DNA of 64,000 nt from Bifidobacterium pseudocatenulatum DSM 20438 = JCM 1200 = LMG 10505 (GCF_001025215.1 NZ_AP012330.1:248001-312000), one strand, 5' to 3'. Positions 54,319 through 63,839 are shown, counted from the first letter of the stretch. Notes: generated from the sequence alone by a model not told the origin. Translations and numbers: made by a program.

Positions 54319-54580
54319 AATCGTCCTCGGTTTCGTAGTGGGTATGCGACGGCGAAGCTCGCCGCGCTGTTCGGGACGTTGCGTACGTGGCAACAAGCCA
54401 GCGAATCTGGCCGATTGCTATGCAAACAACGATCCCGTTCAGTCTACTCTCCACCCATGTCGAGGCGGAAATGCAGGGAAATGCGCGGATACTAGGTGGA
54501 TGCGATACTTGGCGGATGCGAGGTGAGATGGTCGGGTGCATACGAATGCATATGGCCAAGTGCGCAGCCTGAAATATACA

Positions 54581-54610
54581 AAACCCTGCCACCCGTCGAT
54601 GGCAGGGTTT
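54581..54610 (-). terminator. terminator of rpmF
   Basis: AAACCCTGCCA and TGGCAGGGTTT (54581-54591 and 54600-54610) form an 11-bp stem; on the minus strand it is followed by TGTATATTTC. Confidence 0.82.
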
Positions 54611-54640
54611 CAATGCTTCATGCCGTTACTCGGCAGCCAC

Positions 54641-54835
54641 TCACTTGGTGTGGATGGAGCGGACAGCCTCGCGGTACACGCGGCCGCGGTAGGCGCCGCA
54701 GCTCGGGCAGGCCATGTGCGGCAGCGCCGGAGCGCCACAGTTCGGGCAGGTAACGGTCTGGGCGGCCTTGGCCTTCCAGTTTGCGCGGCGAGAATGAGTA
54801 TTCGCGCGCGAGGTCTTGTACTTAGGCAGTGCCAT
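54641..54835 (-). CDS. rpmF: 50S ribosomal protein L32
   Basis: Large-subunit ribosomal protein of 64 residues. The start [17 protein letters not shown] is the family signature, and two CxxC pairs (CPNCG and CPSCG) form a zinc ribbon. GAGGAAACACA precedes the ATG. The upstream DUF177 gene is the widely conserved neighbour of rpmF and lies 116 bases away on the same strand. Confidence 0.97.
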   Translation of the reverse strand: MALPKYKTSRANTHSRRANWKAKAAQTVTCPNCGAPALPHMACPSCGAYRGRVYREAVRSIHTK

Positions 54836-54951
54836 TGTGTTTCCTCTGTTTCGTTCGAACGATTGAGCTTAAGCGTTCAGTATCTTAACTTGTGCTCCGT
54901 ACAAATTGCAAAACCCAAGCAAAATCAGCCCTGCCAGCACCCGGATGAACC

Positions 54952-55578
54952 TTACTCGTTGCCTTCCAGCCGGGCCTTCAAGCCTTCCAAAGCGGCGAAA
55001 CGAATATCGGTCACATCGTGATGATGGTCCGGATCCTCGTTCAGATCGGCGCCGCACTGAGAGCACAATCCCAAGCAATCAGGCTTGCACAGCGGCTGCA
55101 ACGGCAGTTCCTCGACCAACGTGTCGCGCAGAAGCGTCTCAATATCGGCCCAGGATCCGCCTTCAAGCAGCGGATACGAATCCTCCGACTCGTCTTCGCC
55201 GGCGATAATGTCGACTTCCTCTTCCTTGACGCCGCCCTTGCCGTTTTTGCCGCCCTTGCCGGACGCAACGCTTGCGGACTTGTCTTCATATGGGAAGAAC
55301 GAAGTGACGTTCACCGTCCAATCGCGCTTGATCGGTTTCAGACAGCGGGTGCATTCGGCGTGCACGGGGGCACTGATGCGGGCGTTGAAAATCAGGCCGT
55401 CGACAATGGAGTCGAACGAGCCGACAACGGTCACATCCGCACCCTCCTCAACGCCGACGATCTCATCGCCGATGCCGCTCGGTGCGGGGAACGTTGCGTC
55501 GATCTCCTTGCTTTGCCCGGCTCGCGAGGCGACTTGCGCCACGGAAATCGCCCACGGGGAATCTTCGATACGTGCCAT
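54952..55578 (-). CDS. DUF177 (YceD-like) protein
   Basis: A 208-residue protein of the DUF177/YceD family, encoded next to rpmF in many bacteria and linked to 23S rRNA metabolism in plants and bacteria. It has a first CxxC in AECTRCLKPIKRD, and a second group CKPDCLGLCSQCGADLN near the C-terminus, likely a zinc site. A Lys/Gly-rich stretch (SGKGGKNGKGG) near residue 105 is followed by an acidic run. GGAAGG lies upstream of the ATG. It follows the coiled-coil gene after a 14-base gap. Confidence 0.9.
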   Translation of the reverse strand: MARIEDSPWAISVAQVASRAGQSKEIDATFPAPSGIGDEIVGVEEGADVTVVGSFDSIVDGLIFNARISAPVHAECTRCLKPIKRDWTVNVTSFFPYEDKSASVASGKGGKNGKGGVKEEEVDIIAGEDESEDSYPLLEGGSWADIETLLRDTLVEELPLQPLCKPDCLGLCSQCGADLNEDPDHHHDVTDIRFAALEGLKARLEGNE

Positions 55579-55592
55579 GTTCAGCCTTCCAT

Positions 55593-56366
55593 TCAGCTTT
55601 CCGGATAGTCGTTTGCGTCAAGATGCGGCACATGCGTGCTTGCTTCGCGCTGGCGATCATACAGTACGTTCAATCCCGCCTGCACGTCGTTGCCAAGCTT
55701 GCCGAGCTGCTGTTGCAGCGTTTCCATCACCGTGGTGCAGTATTTGTCAGCTCCCTGCGTGAGATGGTCGGCCCTGGCTTGCGCTTGGTCGAGAATAGCA
55801 CGCGCCTTCTGCCGAGCCAGTTCGGTCACGTTTTCCTGCCCGGCGAGGAATTGCGCCTGCTCGTTGGCCTCACGTATCGTGTCTGCCGCACGCGATTGCG
55901 CCGAAGCGACGATGGCGTTGGCTTGCGTTTGCGCGCTTTCCAAACGTCGTTCCGACTCACGCATCAACGCCGAGGCGCGTTCCAGCTGCACCGGCATCAT
56001 TTTCTTCAACTGGTCGAGCTGTTCGGTGAATTCGTCGCGGTCGACGCGCACGCTGCCGGGGAAGAACAGTATCGGTTTCGCTTCGTCCAATGCCGATTCG
56101 AGTTTGTCGATAATGTCGTACACGGTGGTGAATTCGTCGCGGCTCAAATCGTTGGAATCGTCCAGCGGCGCGTTGGGATTGAACGTGTTGCGTAAATCCG
56201 GCAGATCAGACATGGAAATCAACGGTTTGACCGGCTCGGCGGCGCGTGCCGTGGCTTGTGCCTTCTGACCGGATTGGGCCGCCCGATCGGTCGGGCGTTC
56301 GGCGGTCACGTCGTCGTCAAACTGGCTGCCGGCCGGATCGTACGCATTCGTTTCTTCACCCATCAT
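55593..56366 (-). CDS. coiled-coil protein, DivIVA-like
   Basis: A 257-residue protein without membrane segments. The first 95 residues are disordered and acidic. From about 100 to 235 it is one long helical coiled coil ([49 protein letters not shown]). Actinobacterial proteins at this place, between coaD and rpmF, are annotated as DivIVA- or ATPase-B-like cell-division proteins. Its start overlaps the coaD stop (ATGA at 56363-56366), so the two are coupled. A role in polar growth is inferred only from similarity of form. Confidence 0.78.
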   Translation of the reverse strand: MMGEETNAYDPAGSQFDDDVTAERPTDRAAQSGQKAQATARAAEPVKPLISMSDLPDLRNTFNPNAPLDDSNDLSRDEFTTVYDIIDKLESALDEAKPILFFPGSVRVDRDEFTEQLDQLKKMMPVQLERASALMRESERRLESAQTQANAIVASAQSRAADTIREANEQAQFLAGQENVTELARQKARAILDQAQARADHLTQGADKYCTTVMETLQQQLGKLGNDVQAGLNVLYDRQREASTHVPHLDANDYPES

Positions 56367-56857
56367 GCCCTCTTTTCATTATTGAGCGCTTCTCCGAGTA
56401 GCGGAATCACGCAATCAGGCACCATGCCGGTCACATCGCCGCCGTGACGTGCCACATCTTTCACGATCGAACTGGAGATATGTTCCAAATCGGGCGCCGC
56501 CGGCAAAAACAGCGTTTCCACGTCGGCAAGCTTGCGATTGACCAGCGCCATACCCAACTCGGCTTCATAATCGCCATTCTGCCGAAGCCCCTTCACGATA
56601 ACCGTCGCACCGACCTTCTTGCAATAGTCGGTAATCAGTCCGGTTGTTGAAGCAACCTTGATATTGCGGCAATTCCGCTCTTCAAGCGCCTTACGGATAA
56701 TCTCAACGCGGGTCTCTTCGGAAAACATCGGTGTTTTCGCCGCGTTCACCGCCACTACGACATGCACTTCATCGAAAAAACGCGCGCAACGTTCGATGAC
56801 GTCCAAATGTCCGGCGGTCACTGGGTCGTACGACCCGGGGCAAACTGCAATTGTCAT
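56363..56857 (-). CDS. coaD: phosphopantetheine adenylyltransferase
   Basis: Fourth step of coenzyme A synthesis: adds AMP to 4'-phosphopantetheine. The 164-residue protein has [18 protein letters not shown] at the N-terminus (nucleotidyltransferase HxGH motif as TAGH), [16 protein letters not shown] and the ISSS-type motif [18 protein letters not shown]. Length is normal. It is the first gene of a coaD - coiled-coil - DUF177 - rpmF group on the minus strand. Confidence 0.96.
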   Translation of the reverse strand: MTIAVCPGSYDPVTAGHLDVIERCARFFDEVHVVVAVNAAKTPMFSEETRVEIIRKALEERNCRNIKVASTTGLITDYCKKVGATVIVKGLRQNGDYEAELGMALVNRKLADVETLFLPAAPDLEHISSSIVKDVARHGGDVTGMVPDCVIPLLGEALNNEKRA

Positions 56858-56974
56858 AGCCTCAAGCGTACCGCGATTGCGTGAAATTACGCGAAGTGTC
56901 GGCGAATATGTGGGTTTTCATGGCTATGATGGAGGCAGTGGTGCCGCGGTTGCGGCGTATTTGAGGAGTTGATT

Positions 56975-57301
56975 ATGGCATGTTCGATATTCGATGATCG
57001 CGACGGCTTCATTGACGAGGCCGACCCGGTCTCGCCGCTTTCCAATCCCGACGCGGGTACCGGCACTGCGGTGCTGGAACGCCCCGAAGAGGAGACGAAG
57101 CTTGATGATGGCGGCAACGGCGATGCGGATCGTTTCGCCCATTATGTGTCGCGCGATCGCATTGCCGAGTCCCGTCGCACCGGCCGACCGGTGGTGGCGT
57201 TGTGCGGCAAGGTGTGGGTGCCGAAGCGTGATCCTTCGCAGTTCCCGGTATGTCCGGATTGCAAGCGTATCTACGACGAAATGATGAATTCCAATTTCTA
57301 A
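56975..57301 (+). CDS. DUF3039 small protein
   Basis: A 108-residue actinobacterial protein of unknown function. The N-terminal half is acidic and poorly conserved in form. The C-terminal half carries RPVVALCGKVWVPKRDP and FPVCPDCKRIYDE, a Cys and CxxC arrangement that probably binds zinc. GAGGAG lies 6 bases before the ATG at 56975. It stands alone, divergent from coaD, with a long bidirectional terminator after it. Confidence 0.85.
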   Translation: MACSIFDDRDGFIDEADPVSPLSNPDAGTGTAVLERPEEETKLDDGGNGDADRFAHYVSRDRIAESRRTGRPVVALCGKVWVPKRDPSQFPVCPDCKRIYDEMMNSNF

Positions 57302-57381
57302 TCGTTTTTTATCTCTTTCATCGTATGGTGATCTTGGAATTTCGTTGAAATTTCTGAAGATTGCCGAAAGTGATTACATAT

Positions 57382-57456
57382 AAAAAATCTGCCGAGACAA
57401 TCTCAATCATCGAAAAATAATTTCGATATAGAGACCATCTCGGCAGATTTTTTATT
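57382..57456. terminator. long bidirectional terminator
   Basis: AAAAAATCTGCCGAGA (57382-57397) pairs perfectly with TCTCGGCAGATTTTTT (57438-57453), a 16-bp stem with A and T runs built in. The loop holds a smaller stem ATCGAAA/TTTCGAT. It separates the convergent DUF3039 and aldo/keto reductase genes. Confidence 0.9.
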
Positions 57457-57491
57457 GTTGTTGCGTCTTATATCTGCTGATATATCCGCGT

Positions 57492-58502
57492 TTAGCGCAA
57501 CGAAATTTCGTCGATGCGACGCAATTCCTCATCGCTGAACGTGGTGTTCTTCAACGCGCCGATATTGTCGAGCAGCTGCTGCGGGCGGGAAGCGCCGACA
57601 AGCACGGAGGTCACGTAACCGTCGTGCAGCAGCCAGGCGAGCGCCATTTCGGCAAGCGTCTGCCCGCGTTCGGCGGCAAGATCGTTCAGGTCGCGGATCT
57701 GCTGCAGGCGTTCCGGCGTCAACGCGCTTTCTTTGAGGAAGCGGCCGTCGTGCGCGATGCGGCTGTCTGCGGGCACGCCGTTGAGATAGCGGTTCGTGAG
57801 CAGACCCTGTTCGAGCGGCGAGAACGTGATAAGACCTTTGCCAAGCTTTTTGGCGGTTTTCTTCAATCCGTTGCGTTCCACGGTGCGGTCGAAAATGCTG
57901 TAACGGTTCTGGTTGATGATGAACGGCACATGCAGCTCATCGAGGATCGCGGTGGCCTTTTCCAGCGTCGGACCATCGTAATTGCTCAGGCCCACGTAGA
58001 GTGCCTTGCCGCTTTGCACGGCGGTTGCCAACGCGCCCATGGTTTCTTCGAGCGGCGTGGAGGAATCCATGTGGTGATGGTAGAAAATGTCGACATAGTC
58101 GAGACCGAGGCGTTCGAGGCTTTGGTCGAGCGAGGCGAGTAGATATTTGCGGCTGCCGAGATCACCGTAGGGGCCGAGCCACATTTCGTAGCCGGCTTTG
58201 GTGCTGATGATCAGTTCGTCGCGATGATGATGGAAATATTCGCGCAGCAGACGGCCGCAGTTCTTTTCCGCACTGCCCGGCTCGGGACCGTAATTGTTGG
58301 CGAGATCGAAATGTGTGATGCCGTTGTCGAATGCGGTGAACACGATGTCACGCATAGTGGCGTACGGCGTGATATCGCCGAAATTATGCCAAAAGCCGAG
58401 CGAAACCGCTGGAAGTTTCAGGCCGCTCTCGCCCACATGATTGTAGGTCATGGAATCGTATCGAGCGGGTGACGGCGTGTAGACGGTGGTCGGTTCAAGC
58501 AT
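57492..58502 (-). CDS. aldo/keto reductase (YghZ/Kv-beta-like)
   Basis: NADPH-dependent oxidoreductase of 336 residues. TIM-barrel aldo/keto reductase features are DLANNYGPEPGSAEKN (catalytic Asp and Tyr), STKAGYEMW (Lys), DIFYHHHMDSSTPLEE (His) and SVLVGASRPQQLLDN near the C-terminus for NADPH binding. The substrate is unknown; YghZ relatives act on methylglyoxal and glyceraldehyde phosphate. AAGGAGG lies 4 bases before the ATG at 58502. A MerR regulator is divergent, with several palindromes in the shared gap. Confidence 0.93.
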   Translation of the reverse strand: MLEPTTVYTPSPARYDSMTYNHVGESGLKLPAVSLGFWHNFGDITPYATMRDIVFTAFDNGITHFDLANNYGPEPGSAEKNCGRLLREYFHHHRDELIISTKAGYEMWLGPYGDLGSRKYLLASLDQSLERLGLDYVDIFYHHHMDSSTPLEETMGALATAVQSGKALYVGLSNYDGPTLEKATAILDELHVPFIINQNRYSIFDRTVERNGLKKTAKKLGKGLITFSPLEQGLLTNRYLNGVPADSRIAHDGRFLKESALTPERLQQIRDLNDLAAERGQTLAEMALAWLLHDGYVTSVLVGASRPQQLLDNIGALKNTTFSDEELRRIDEISLR

Positions 58503-58576
58503 GGTTCCTCCTTGAAAACTCTGCGTATTCCGCTGTGCGCTGTGTTGTTTGAGTTGGCGCATGTCGTAAGTTTGTC

Positions 58577-58628
58577 GACGATACTATCGTCGCACTTCAA
58601 GTAAACTTGAATGCAAGTATCGTCGATA
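58577..58628. promoter_or_regulatory. operator region between the reductase and MerR genes
   Basis: A perfect palindrome TTCAAGTAAACTTGAA (58596-58611) is flanked by GACGATACTATCGTC (58577-58591, perfect) and TATCGTCGATA (58618-58628). The outer arms also pair with each other, GACGATACT with AGTATCGTC. The symmetrical centre resembles MerR-type operators. Confidence 0.6.
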
Positions 58629-58710
58629 GTGTGTTTTCCGATGATTGACAATCGCAAGGAATCGCAAAATCGCTAGAAAAACCTAGAAAATCGTAGAAAT
58701 GAGAAGGGGA

Positions 58711-59145
58711 ATGGCAACATATACGATTCGTGAAGTCGCGCAACGATTCCATGTGCAGACGTCAACCTTGCGCTATTACGAGGATCAGGGGCTGCTGTGC
58801 GACGTGGAGCGCGACGATGCGGGGCGACGCGTGTACACCGACTCGCATATCGGGCGGCTCGAGGCGATCGCCTGCTTCAAACATGCGGGCATGAGCATCG
58901 ATGAACTCAAACGCTTCTTCGCATACGAAAAAGACGAGCGTGCGCACATTGCGGACATGCTGGAATTGTTGGAATCGCGGCATCAAGCGATTTTGAAACA
59001 GCGGGCCGCGCTGGAAGAGGCGTACATGCATGTGTTGCGCAAACTGCACTTGTATCGCGATATTCAGCACAGCATCGAAACGGGGGCGCCATACCCGGAT
59101 TGGGCGAATTATGATGGCAAGGATTTTCGCGCCGACGATCAGTGA
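58711..59145 (+). CDS. MerR-family transcriptional regulator
   Basis: DNA-distorting regulator of 144 residues. The N-terminal domain reads YTIREVAQRFHVQTSTLRYYEDQGLL, the MerR helix-turn-helix with RYYE signature, followed by a wing and a long dimerisation helix with EKDERAHIADMLELLESRHQ. No cysteine set for metal binding is present, so a small organic or redox-independent signal is likely. The divergent aldo/keto reductase gene is the probable target. The ATG at 58711 is close to AGAAGGGG; an ATG at 58699 is also in frame. Confidence 0.92.
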   Translation: MATYTIREVAQRFHVQTSTLRYYEDQGLLCDVERDDAGRRVYTDSHIGRLEAIACFKHAGMSIDELKRFFAYEKDERAHIADMLELLESRHQAILKQRAALEEAYMHVLRKLHLYRDIQHSIETGAPYPDWANYDGKDFRADDQ

Positions 59146-59225
59146 AGTTCGGTGGACTGACGAAGATCAGTGAAGACTGGTTGGCGAAGGGCGGTGACGC
59201 CCAGTTGGCGAAAAAGCGGAAAATA

Positions 59226-59264
59226 AAAGGTGTGGAACCGCAAACTACGGTTCCACACCTTTAG
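59226..59264. terminator. bidirectional terminator between MerR and rdgB genes
   Basis: AAAGGTGTGGAACCG (59226-59240) pairs perfectly with CGGTTCCACACCTTT (59248-59262) around a 7-base loop, between convergent genes. Confidence 0.88.
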
Positions 59265-59312
59265 AACACCTAGCAGAACGTCTAATAGAGACTGCTGCGA
59301 CTCGTTTCAGCC

Positions 59313-59987
59313 CTACTTCAGCAGAGTGGCCACGGATGGCAGCAGGGCGCGCAACGCCTTGCCGCGATGGGAGATGGCGTTCTTTTCGGCCGGTTCCATC
59401 TGCGCGGACGTGAGCTTCTCGCCGGCTTCGACGGCACGCGCCGGCTGATCGTCGGGCACGAACAGCGGGTCGTAGCCGAAGCCATGCTCGCCATGAGGCT
59501 CATGCAGCAGCACGCCCGGCATTTCGCCGGTTTCCACGATTTCCTGAGCGATCGCATAACGACCATCGGCGCCTGCGCCTGCTTCGGTTTGCGGCACCAC
59601 CAGCGCGGCCGCGCAACGGAAACGCGCGGTACGCTTGGCATCCGGAATGTCGGCGATCTGCGCGAGCAGCAGCGCGTTGTTGGCTTTGTCATCGCCATGC
59701 TTGCCCGCCCAACGTGCGGAAAGAATGCCGGGGGCATTGCCCATCACGTCCACAATCAGACCGGAATCGTCGGCGATTGCCGGGCAGCCCGTACGTGCGG
59801 CCACATCACGGGCCTTGAGCAGCGCGTTCTCTTGGAAGGTCACGCCATCTTCCACCGGATCCGGCAGATTCAGCGAACCGGCCGACACCAGCTCCACCTG
59901 ATCTGCGTCCACACCCAGGCAATCTTCCAGAATGCGGTTGATTTCAACGAGTTTGCCCTCGTTATGCGTTGCGACGATGATTCTCAC
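59313..59987 (-). CDS. rdgB: non-canonical purine NTP pyrophosphatase (RdgB/HAM1)
   Basis: Hydrolyses ITP, dITP and XTP to monophosphates, cleaning the nucleotide pool. The 224-residue protein begins IIVATHNEGKLVEIN, has FQENALLKARDVAARTG, the catalytic ADDSGLIVDVMG with the SARWAG loop, and GFGYDPLFVP; the end SHRGKALRALL is typical. The start is GTG at 59987, with AAAGGA 8 or 9 bases upstream. It follows rph, as in many actinobacteria, with a 139-base gap that holds only weak direct repeats of TGACGTGC/TGACTTGC type. Confidence 0.95.
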   Translation of the reverse strand: MRIIVATHNEGKLVEINRILEDCLGVDADQVELVSAGSLNLPDPVEDGVTFQENALLKARDVAARTGCPAIADDSGLIVDVMGNAPGILSARWAGKHGDDKANNALLLAQIADIPDAKRTARFRCAAALVVPQTEAGAGADGRYAIAQEIVETGEMPGVLLHEPHGEHGFGYDPLFVPDDQPARAVEAGEKLTSAQMEPAEKNAISHRGKALRALLPSVATLLK

Positions 59988-60126
59988 GTTCCGATTCCTT
60001 TCGTTGCTGTTCGTTGCTTCGTTGATGTCGGCTTGCCTGACGTGCGTTTGACGTGCCCTGACTTGCCTAACCTACGATTGGTTTGCGAGGCCAGCCTGCG
60101 GTCGGCTTACGTCCGACTTGCAGCCT

Positions 60127-60888
60127 TCAGTCCTGTGCGAGCGCGGACTGCTGTGCGGCCTGCAGTTCCTTGTTGCCCTTTTCCGCCAGGTCAAGCAGCG
60201 CGTTCAACTCGGCGCGGTTGAACGGGCGGTGTTCGGCAGTGCCCTGAATTTCAATGAATTCGCCGGAACCGGTCATGGCCACGTTCATGTCGGTCATGGC
60301 CTTGCTGTCTTCGATGTACGGCAGGTCAAGCATCGGTGTGCCATCGATCACGCCTACAGACACGGCGGAAACGCTGTCTTTGATCACGCGCTCGGCGGAC
60401 CTGATGTGCTTGTGCTTCTCGGCCCAGCGCATGGCGTCCACGAGCGCCACATATGCGCCGGTGATCGACGCTGTTCGGGTGCCGCCGTCGGCCTGCAGCA
60501 CGTCGCAGTCGATCTGCACCTGGTTTTCGCCGAGTGCCTTCATGTCGACCACGCCACGCAGGCAGCGACCGATCAGTCGGCTGATCTCATGCGTGCGTCC
60601 GCCGATCTTGCCGCGCACGGATTCACGATCGGTGCGGTCTGCAGTGGCTCGCGGCAGCATCGCATATTCCGCGGTGACCCAGCCCAAGCCGGAGTCCTTG
60701 CGCCAACGTGGCACGCCTGCGGTGAACGTGGCCGTGCACATCACTCGCGTATTGCCGCATTCCACAAGCACGGATCCTTCCGGAACATCCGTGAAATGAC
60801 GGGTGATGCGCACCGGACGCAGCTCATCCACCTTGCGTCCGTCCGTACGAATCATCGTTTCGCCCAACAAGTCTTTAATCGCTACCAT
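60127..60888 (-). CDS. rph: ribonuclease PH
   Basis: Phosphorolytic 3' exonuclease that trims tRNA precursors. The 253-residue protein has [17 protein letters not shown] at the N-terminus, [27 protein letters not shown], the phosphate-site [16 protein letters not shown] and the catalytic [19 protein letters not shown]. Length is normal and residues look intact, so the gene is functional in appearance, unlike the truncated rph of E. coli K-12. AGAGAAG lies 7 bases before the ATG. Confidence 0.96.
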   Translation of the reverse strand: MVAIKDLLGETMIRTDGRKVDELRPVRITRHFTDVPEGSVLVECGNTRVMCTATFTAGVPRWRKDSGLGWVTAEYAMLPRATADRTDRESVRGKIGGRTHEISRLIGRCLRGVVDMKALGENQVQIDCDVLQADGGTRTASITGAYVALVDAMRWAEKHKHIRSAERVIKDSVSAVSVGVIDGTPMLDLPYIEDSKAMTDMNVAMTGSGEFIEIQGTAEHRPFNRAELNALLDLAEKGNKELQAAQQSALAQD

Positions 60889-61174
60889 CGCTGACTTCTC
60901 TGCTTTCGATTGATCACACGATCAACAATCGTTTGTATTTTCCGAAAAAACAGTATCACCAGCCGAAAACCCGTCTTTCCGTCTTGAACTCGCCTCTTGC
61001 TGCACCTCAATTTGCCTATCCCAATTTGCGTCGTGCCCGAATTTGCGCGCATCTCACGTTTGTCTCACGTAATACAGGCATGTAAGCACGTATGATGGAA
61101 CGAAAACCTGTGCTTGGCCACGGCGAGGCCTACACTTATGGTCAGTTTCACCAAAAGTCAGAAAGGCTTTGGAA

Positions 61175-62497
61175 ATGCTGGATTATTCACCTGCACTCAT
61201 GACCGACATGTACGAATACACCATGCTTGACGCGTGCCTGAGGGACGGCACCGCCAATCGCAAGTGCGTATTCGAGATTTTCACCCGTCATCTGCCGCTT
61301 GGCCGCCACTATGGGGTGGCCGCCGGCCAAGGTCGTATTCTTGACGCGCTTGAAAATTTCCATCTTGACGATAATGATCTGAAATTCCTTGCAGATCGCA
61401 AAGTAGTGGGCCCCGAAACTATCAAATGGCTTGAGAATTTCCATTTTTCCGGTTCGATCAAGGGATATCGCGAAGGTGAGATGTTCTTCCCGAATTCGCC
61501 GATTCTGCAAGTCGAAGGCACGTTCGGCGAGTGCACGCTGCTGGAAACGCTGTTGCTGAGCATTCTGAATTACGATTCCGCGGTCGCGTCGGCCGCGTCC
61601 CGCATGGTCAGCGCCGCGAAGGATCGCCCGTGCATGGATATGGGCGGGCGCCGTACGAACGAGTGGGCCGCCGTTGCCGCTGCCCGTGCTGCGGTAGTGG
61701 GCGGATTCAAGGGCACGGCCAATCTGCTGGCCGCGCAAATGTATGGCTTGAATGCCATCGGCACGGCCGCGCACTGCTTCACGCTGGTGCATGATGATGA
61801 GCGCAGCGCGTTTGAATCGCAGATTGCCGCGCTCGGCAAGAACACCACACTGTTGGTTGACACGTACAACATTGAAGAGGCCGTGAAGACAGCTGTTGAC
61901 GTGGCCGGACCAGAATTGGGCGGCGTGCGCATCGATTCCGGCGATCTGGCGTCGTTGGCGCAGCGCGTGCGCAACCAGCTGGATGCGTTGGGCGCTACCA
62001 ACACGAAGATCACCGTTACCAACGATTTGGACGAGTATGCGCTCGCTTCGCTGCAGACCGCGCCGGTCGATTCGTATGGCGTGGGCACCATGCTCGTCAC
62101 CGGATCGGGCGCTCCGACCTGTGCGATGGTGTACAAGCTGACTGAACGCGAGAATTCCGCTGGTGACATGCAGCCGGTGGCCAAGAAGTCGAAAGACAAG
62201 GCCACGGTTCCGGGCCGCAAGCTCGCCTTCCGTTCGTACGAGTATGCGCTGGCCGACTGCGAACATGTGATTTCCGGCTCCGAAGAGCAGCTGGCCGCCT
62301 ATCAGCCGGAAGAAGGCTGGAAGGATCTGCTGGTCGGCTACGTGAGCAACGGCGAAATCAACTCCGATTATCAGGGCCACGAAGCCATCGTCAACGCGCA
62401 TAATTACCGCGCCCAGGCGCTGGCCGAACTGCCGATCGGCGCGCAAAGCCTCATGAAGGGCGACCCGGTAATCCCTACCGAAATCACCGTCCTTTGA
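61175..62497 (+). CDS. pncB: nicotinate phosphoribosyltransferase
   Basis: Makes nicotinate mononucleotide from nicotinate and PRPP in NAD salvage. The 440-residue protein has LMTDMYEYTML at the N-terminus, FEIFTRHLP, SRMVSAAKDRPCMDMGGRRTNEWAA with active-site His replaced by context typical of the actinobacterial type, LLVDTYNIEEAV, and VRIDSGDLASLAQ near residue 250. The ATG at 61175 is preferred because GAAAGG lies 8 bases upstream; a TTG at 61169 is too close. It stands alone between rph and the FemAB-type gene. The 286-base upstream gap shows no known riboswitch. Confidence 0.92.
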   Translation: MLDYSPALMTDMYEYTMLDACLRDGTANRKCVFEIFTRHLPLGRHYGVAAGQGRILDALENFHLDDNDLKFLADRKVVGPETIKWLENFHFSGSIKGYREGEMFFPNSPILQVEGTFGECTLLETLLLSILNYDSAVASAASRMVSAAKDRPCMDMGGRRTNEWAAVAAARAAVVGGFKGTANLLAAQMYGLNAIGTAAHCFTLVHDDERSAFESQIAALGKNTTLLVDTYNIEEAVKTAVDVAGPELGGVRIDSGDLASLAQRVRNQLDALGATNTKITVTNDLDEYALASLQTAPVDSYGVGTMLVTGSGAPTCAMVYKLTERENSAGDMQPVAKKSKDKATVPGRKLAFRSYEYALADCEHVISGSEEQLAAYQPEEGWKDLLVGYVSNGEINSDYQGHEAIVNAHNYRAQALAELPIGAQSLMKGDPVIPTEITVL

Positions 62498-62510
62498 CTC
62501 GTGCTACCAT

Positions 62511-62555
62511 CATGCTGGTTGCGTACGGCAATCAATCTCGTAATCAACCAGCATG
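62511..62555 (+). terminator. inverted repeat between pncB and the FemAB-type gene
   Basis: CATGCTGGTTG (62511-62521) pairs perfectly with CAACCAGCATG (62545-62555), 14 bases after the pncB stop and 15 bases before the next start. No T tract follows. The ribosome site AAGGGG of the next gene begins directly at the stem's end, so folding could influence its translation as well as the end of pncB mRNA. Confidence 0.5.
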
Positions 62556-62570
62556 AAGGGGTAGGATTAC

Positions 62571-63839
62571 ATGCGAGCATTTTCTCTGGTTACGTTGAGT
62601 CCGGAGGCGTTTGACGATTTTTCCGCACATCACGCGGACGGCAACTTTCAACAGACCTCTGCCGCAGGCCGTCTGCGTGCCGGCCAAGGGATCGAAGTGG
62701 AATACCTTGGCGTTCAAGAAAACGGCACAATCGTTGCGGGAGCGCTGTTCGAAACGCATCGCAGCCGCCTTTCCACCTTCAGTGTGGTGCACGACGGCCC
62801 CTTATGTGACTATCGCGATCGCGAATTGACCGAATATTTCATGACCCAACTCAAGCAGCACGCGAAGGCGAAAGGTTCCGCACAGATGGAAATCGTGCCG
62901 GAAATGCCATACTGCCTGCATGACTCGCGTGGCGGCGAACTGCCAGCCGACCAAGGTGGTGCTCCTGCTGATGATGCCGTGGAAACGTTGAAAAACCTCG
63001 GCTTCATGCATGACGGCTTCACCATCGGCTACACTGCGGTGCCGCGCTGGCGTTACCTGAAAGACCTGACTGGCATTACCGACGAAAAGTCACTGCTCAA
63101 GTCGTATGACAAGCGCACACAGTGGAGCGTGAAACGTGCCGCATCCATGGGCGTGCATGTGCGCGAGCTAGGCGAAGACGAGCTGCAGGTGTTTGCCGAC
63201 ATCGAGCAGGCCACCGCCGAACGCCGTAATTTCGAATATCGCGGTGAAGCCTACTTCCGCAAGTTCAAGCAAGCTTACGGCAGTAAAGCCCACTTCATGG
63301 TGGCGCAGATTCACATCGGCGAATACATTGCCGACATGGAATCCAAGTGTGACGCCTTGCGGAAGAAGGTCGATGTGCTGCAGGCCAAGTACGACGAGCA
63401 TCCGACCACCAAAACGGAACGCCAGCTAGGGGAGGAGTCCCGAAACTTGGCGGCGGCGGAAAAACGTTTGACCGAGGCGGCCGAGTACGCCAAAGACGGT
63501 GACGTGCTTCCGGCGGCAGCATCCCTATTCGTGGAACACGCTCGTGAAACGGTGTATCTGTTCTCAGGCAGTGTGGAAAAGTACAAGCCGTTCTACGCTT
63601 CCGCGCTCATTCAACATGATGCCATGCTGCATTTGTGTGTGGAACGCGGTGTGACCCGCTACAACTTCTACGGCATCAACGGCGTGTTCGACGATCCGGA
63701 AGATGAGGGTCGTGGCGTACTCGAATTCAAGCAAGGCTTCAACGGGTACGTCGAGGAACTCATGGGCTCATTCGTGCTTCCCGTACGCCCGCTGACCTTC
63801 AAACTCAAGACCGCCCTCCGCGAACTCCTGCGCCACTAG
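62571..63839 (+). CDS. FemAB-family peptidoglycan bridge aminoacyltransferase
   Basis: Predicted to add amino acids from aminoacyl-tRNA to the peptidoglycan stem Lys or Orn at the inner membrane face, building the cross-bridge (FemX/MurM-like). The 422-residue protein begins with the N-terminal GNAT-like half (FSAHHADGNFQQTSAAGRL, the FemAB start), and has RTQWSVKRAASMGVHVREL before the second half. Residues about 255-305 form a coiled-coil arm (DMESKCDALRKKVDVLQAKY), as in FemA. The end NFYGINGVFDDPEDEGRGVL with FKQGFNGYVEELMGSF is diagnostic. Which amino acid is added is unknown. Confidence 0.93.
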   Translation: MRAFSLVTLSPEAFDDFSAHHADGNFQQTSAAGRLRAGQGIEVEYLGVQENGTIVAGALFETHRSRLSTFSVVHDGPLCDYRDRELTEYFMTQLKQHAKAKGSAQMEIVPEMPYCLHDSRGGELPADQGGAPADDAVETLKNLGFMHDGFTIGYTAVPRWRYLKDLTGITDEKSLLKSYDKRTQWSVKRAASMGVHVRELGEDELQVFADIEQATAERRNFEYRGEAYFRKFKQAYGSKAHFMVAQIHIGEYIADMESKCDALRKKVDVLQAKYDEHPTTKTERQLGEESRNLAAAEKRLTEAAEYAKDGDVLPAAASLFVEHARETVYLFSGSVEKYKPFYASALIQHDAMLHLCVERGVTRYNFYGINGVFDDPEDEGRGVLEFKQGFNGYVEELMGSFVLPVRPLTFKLKTALRELLRH

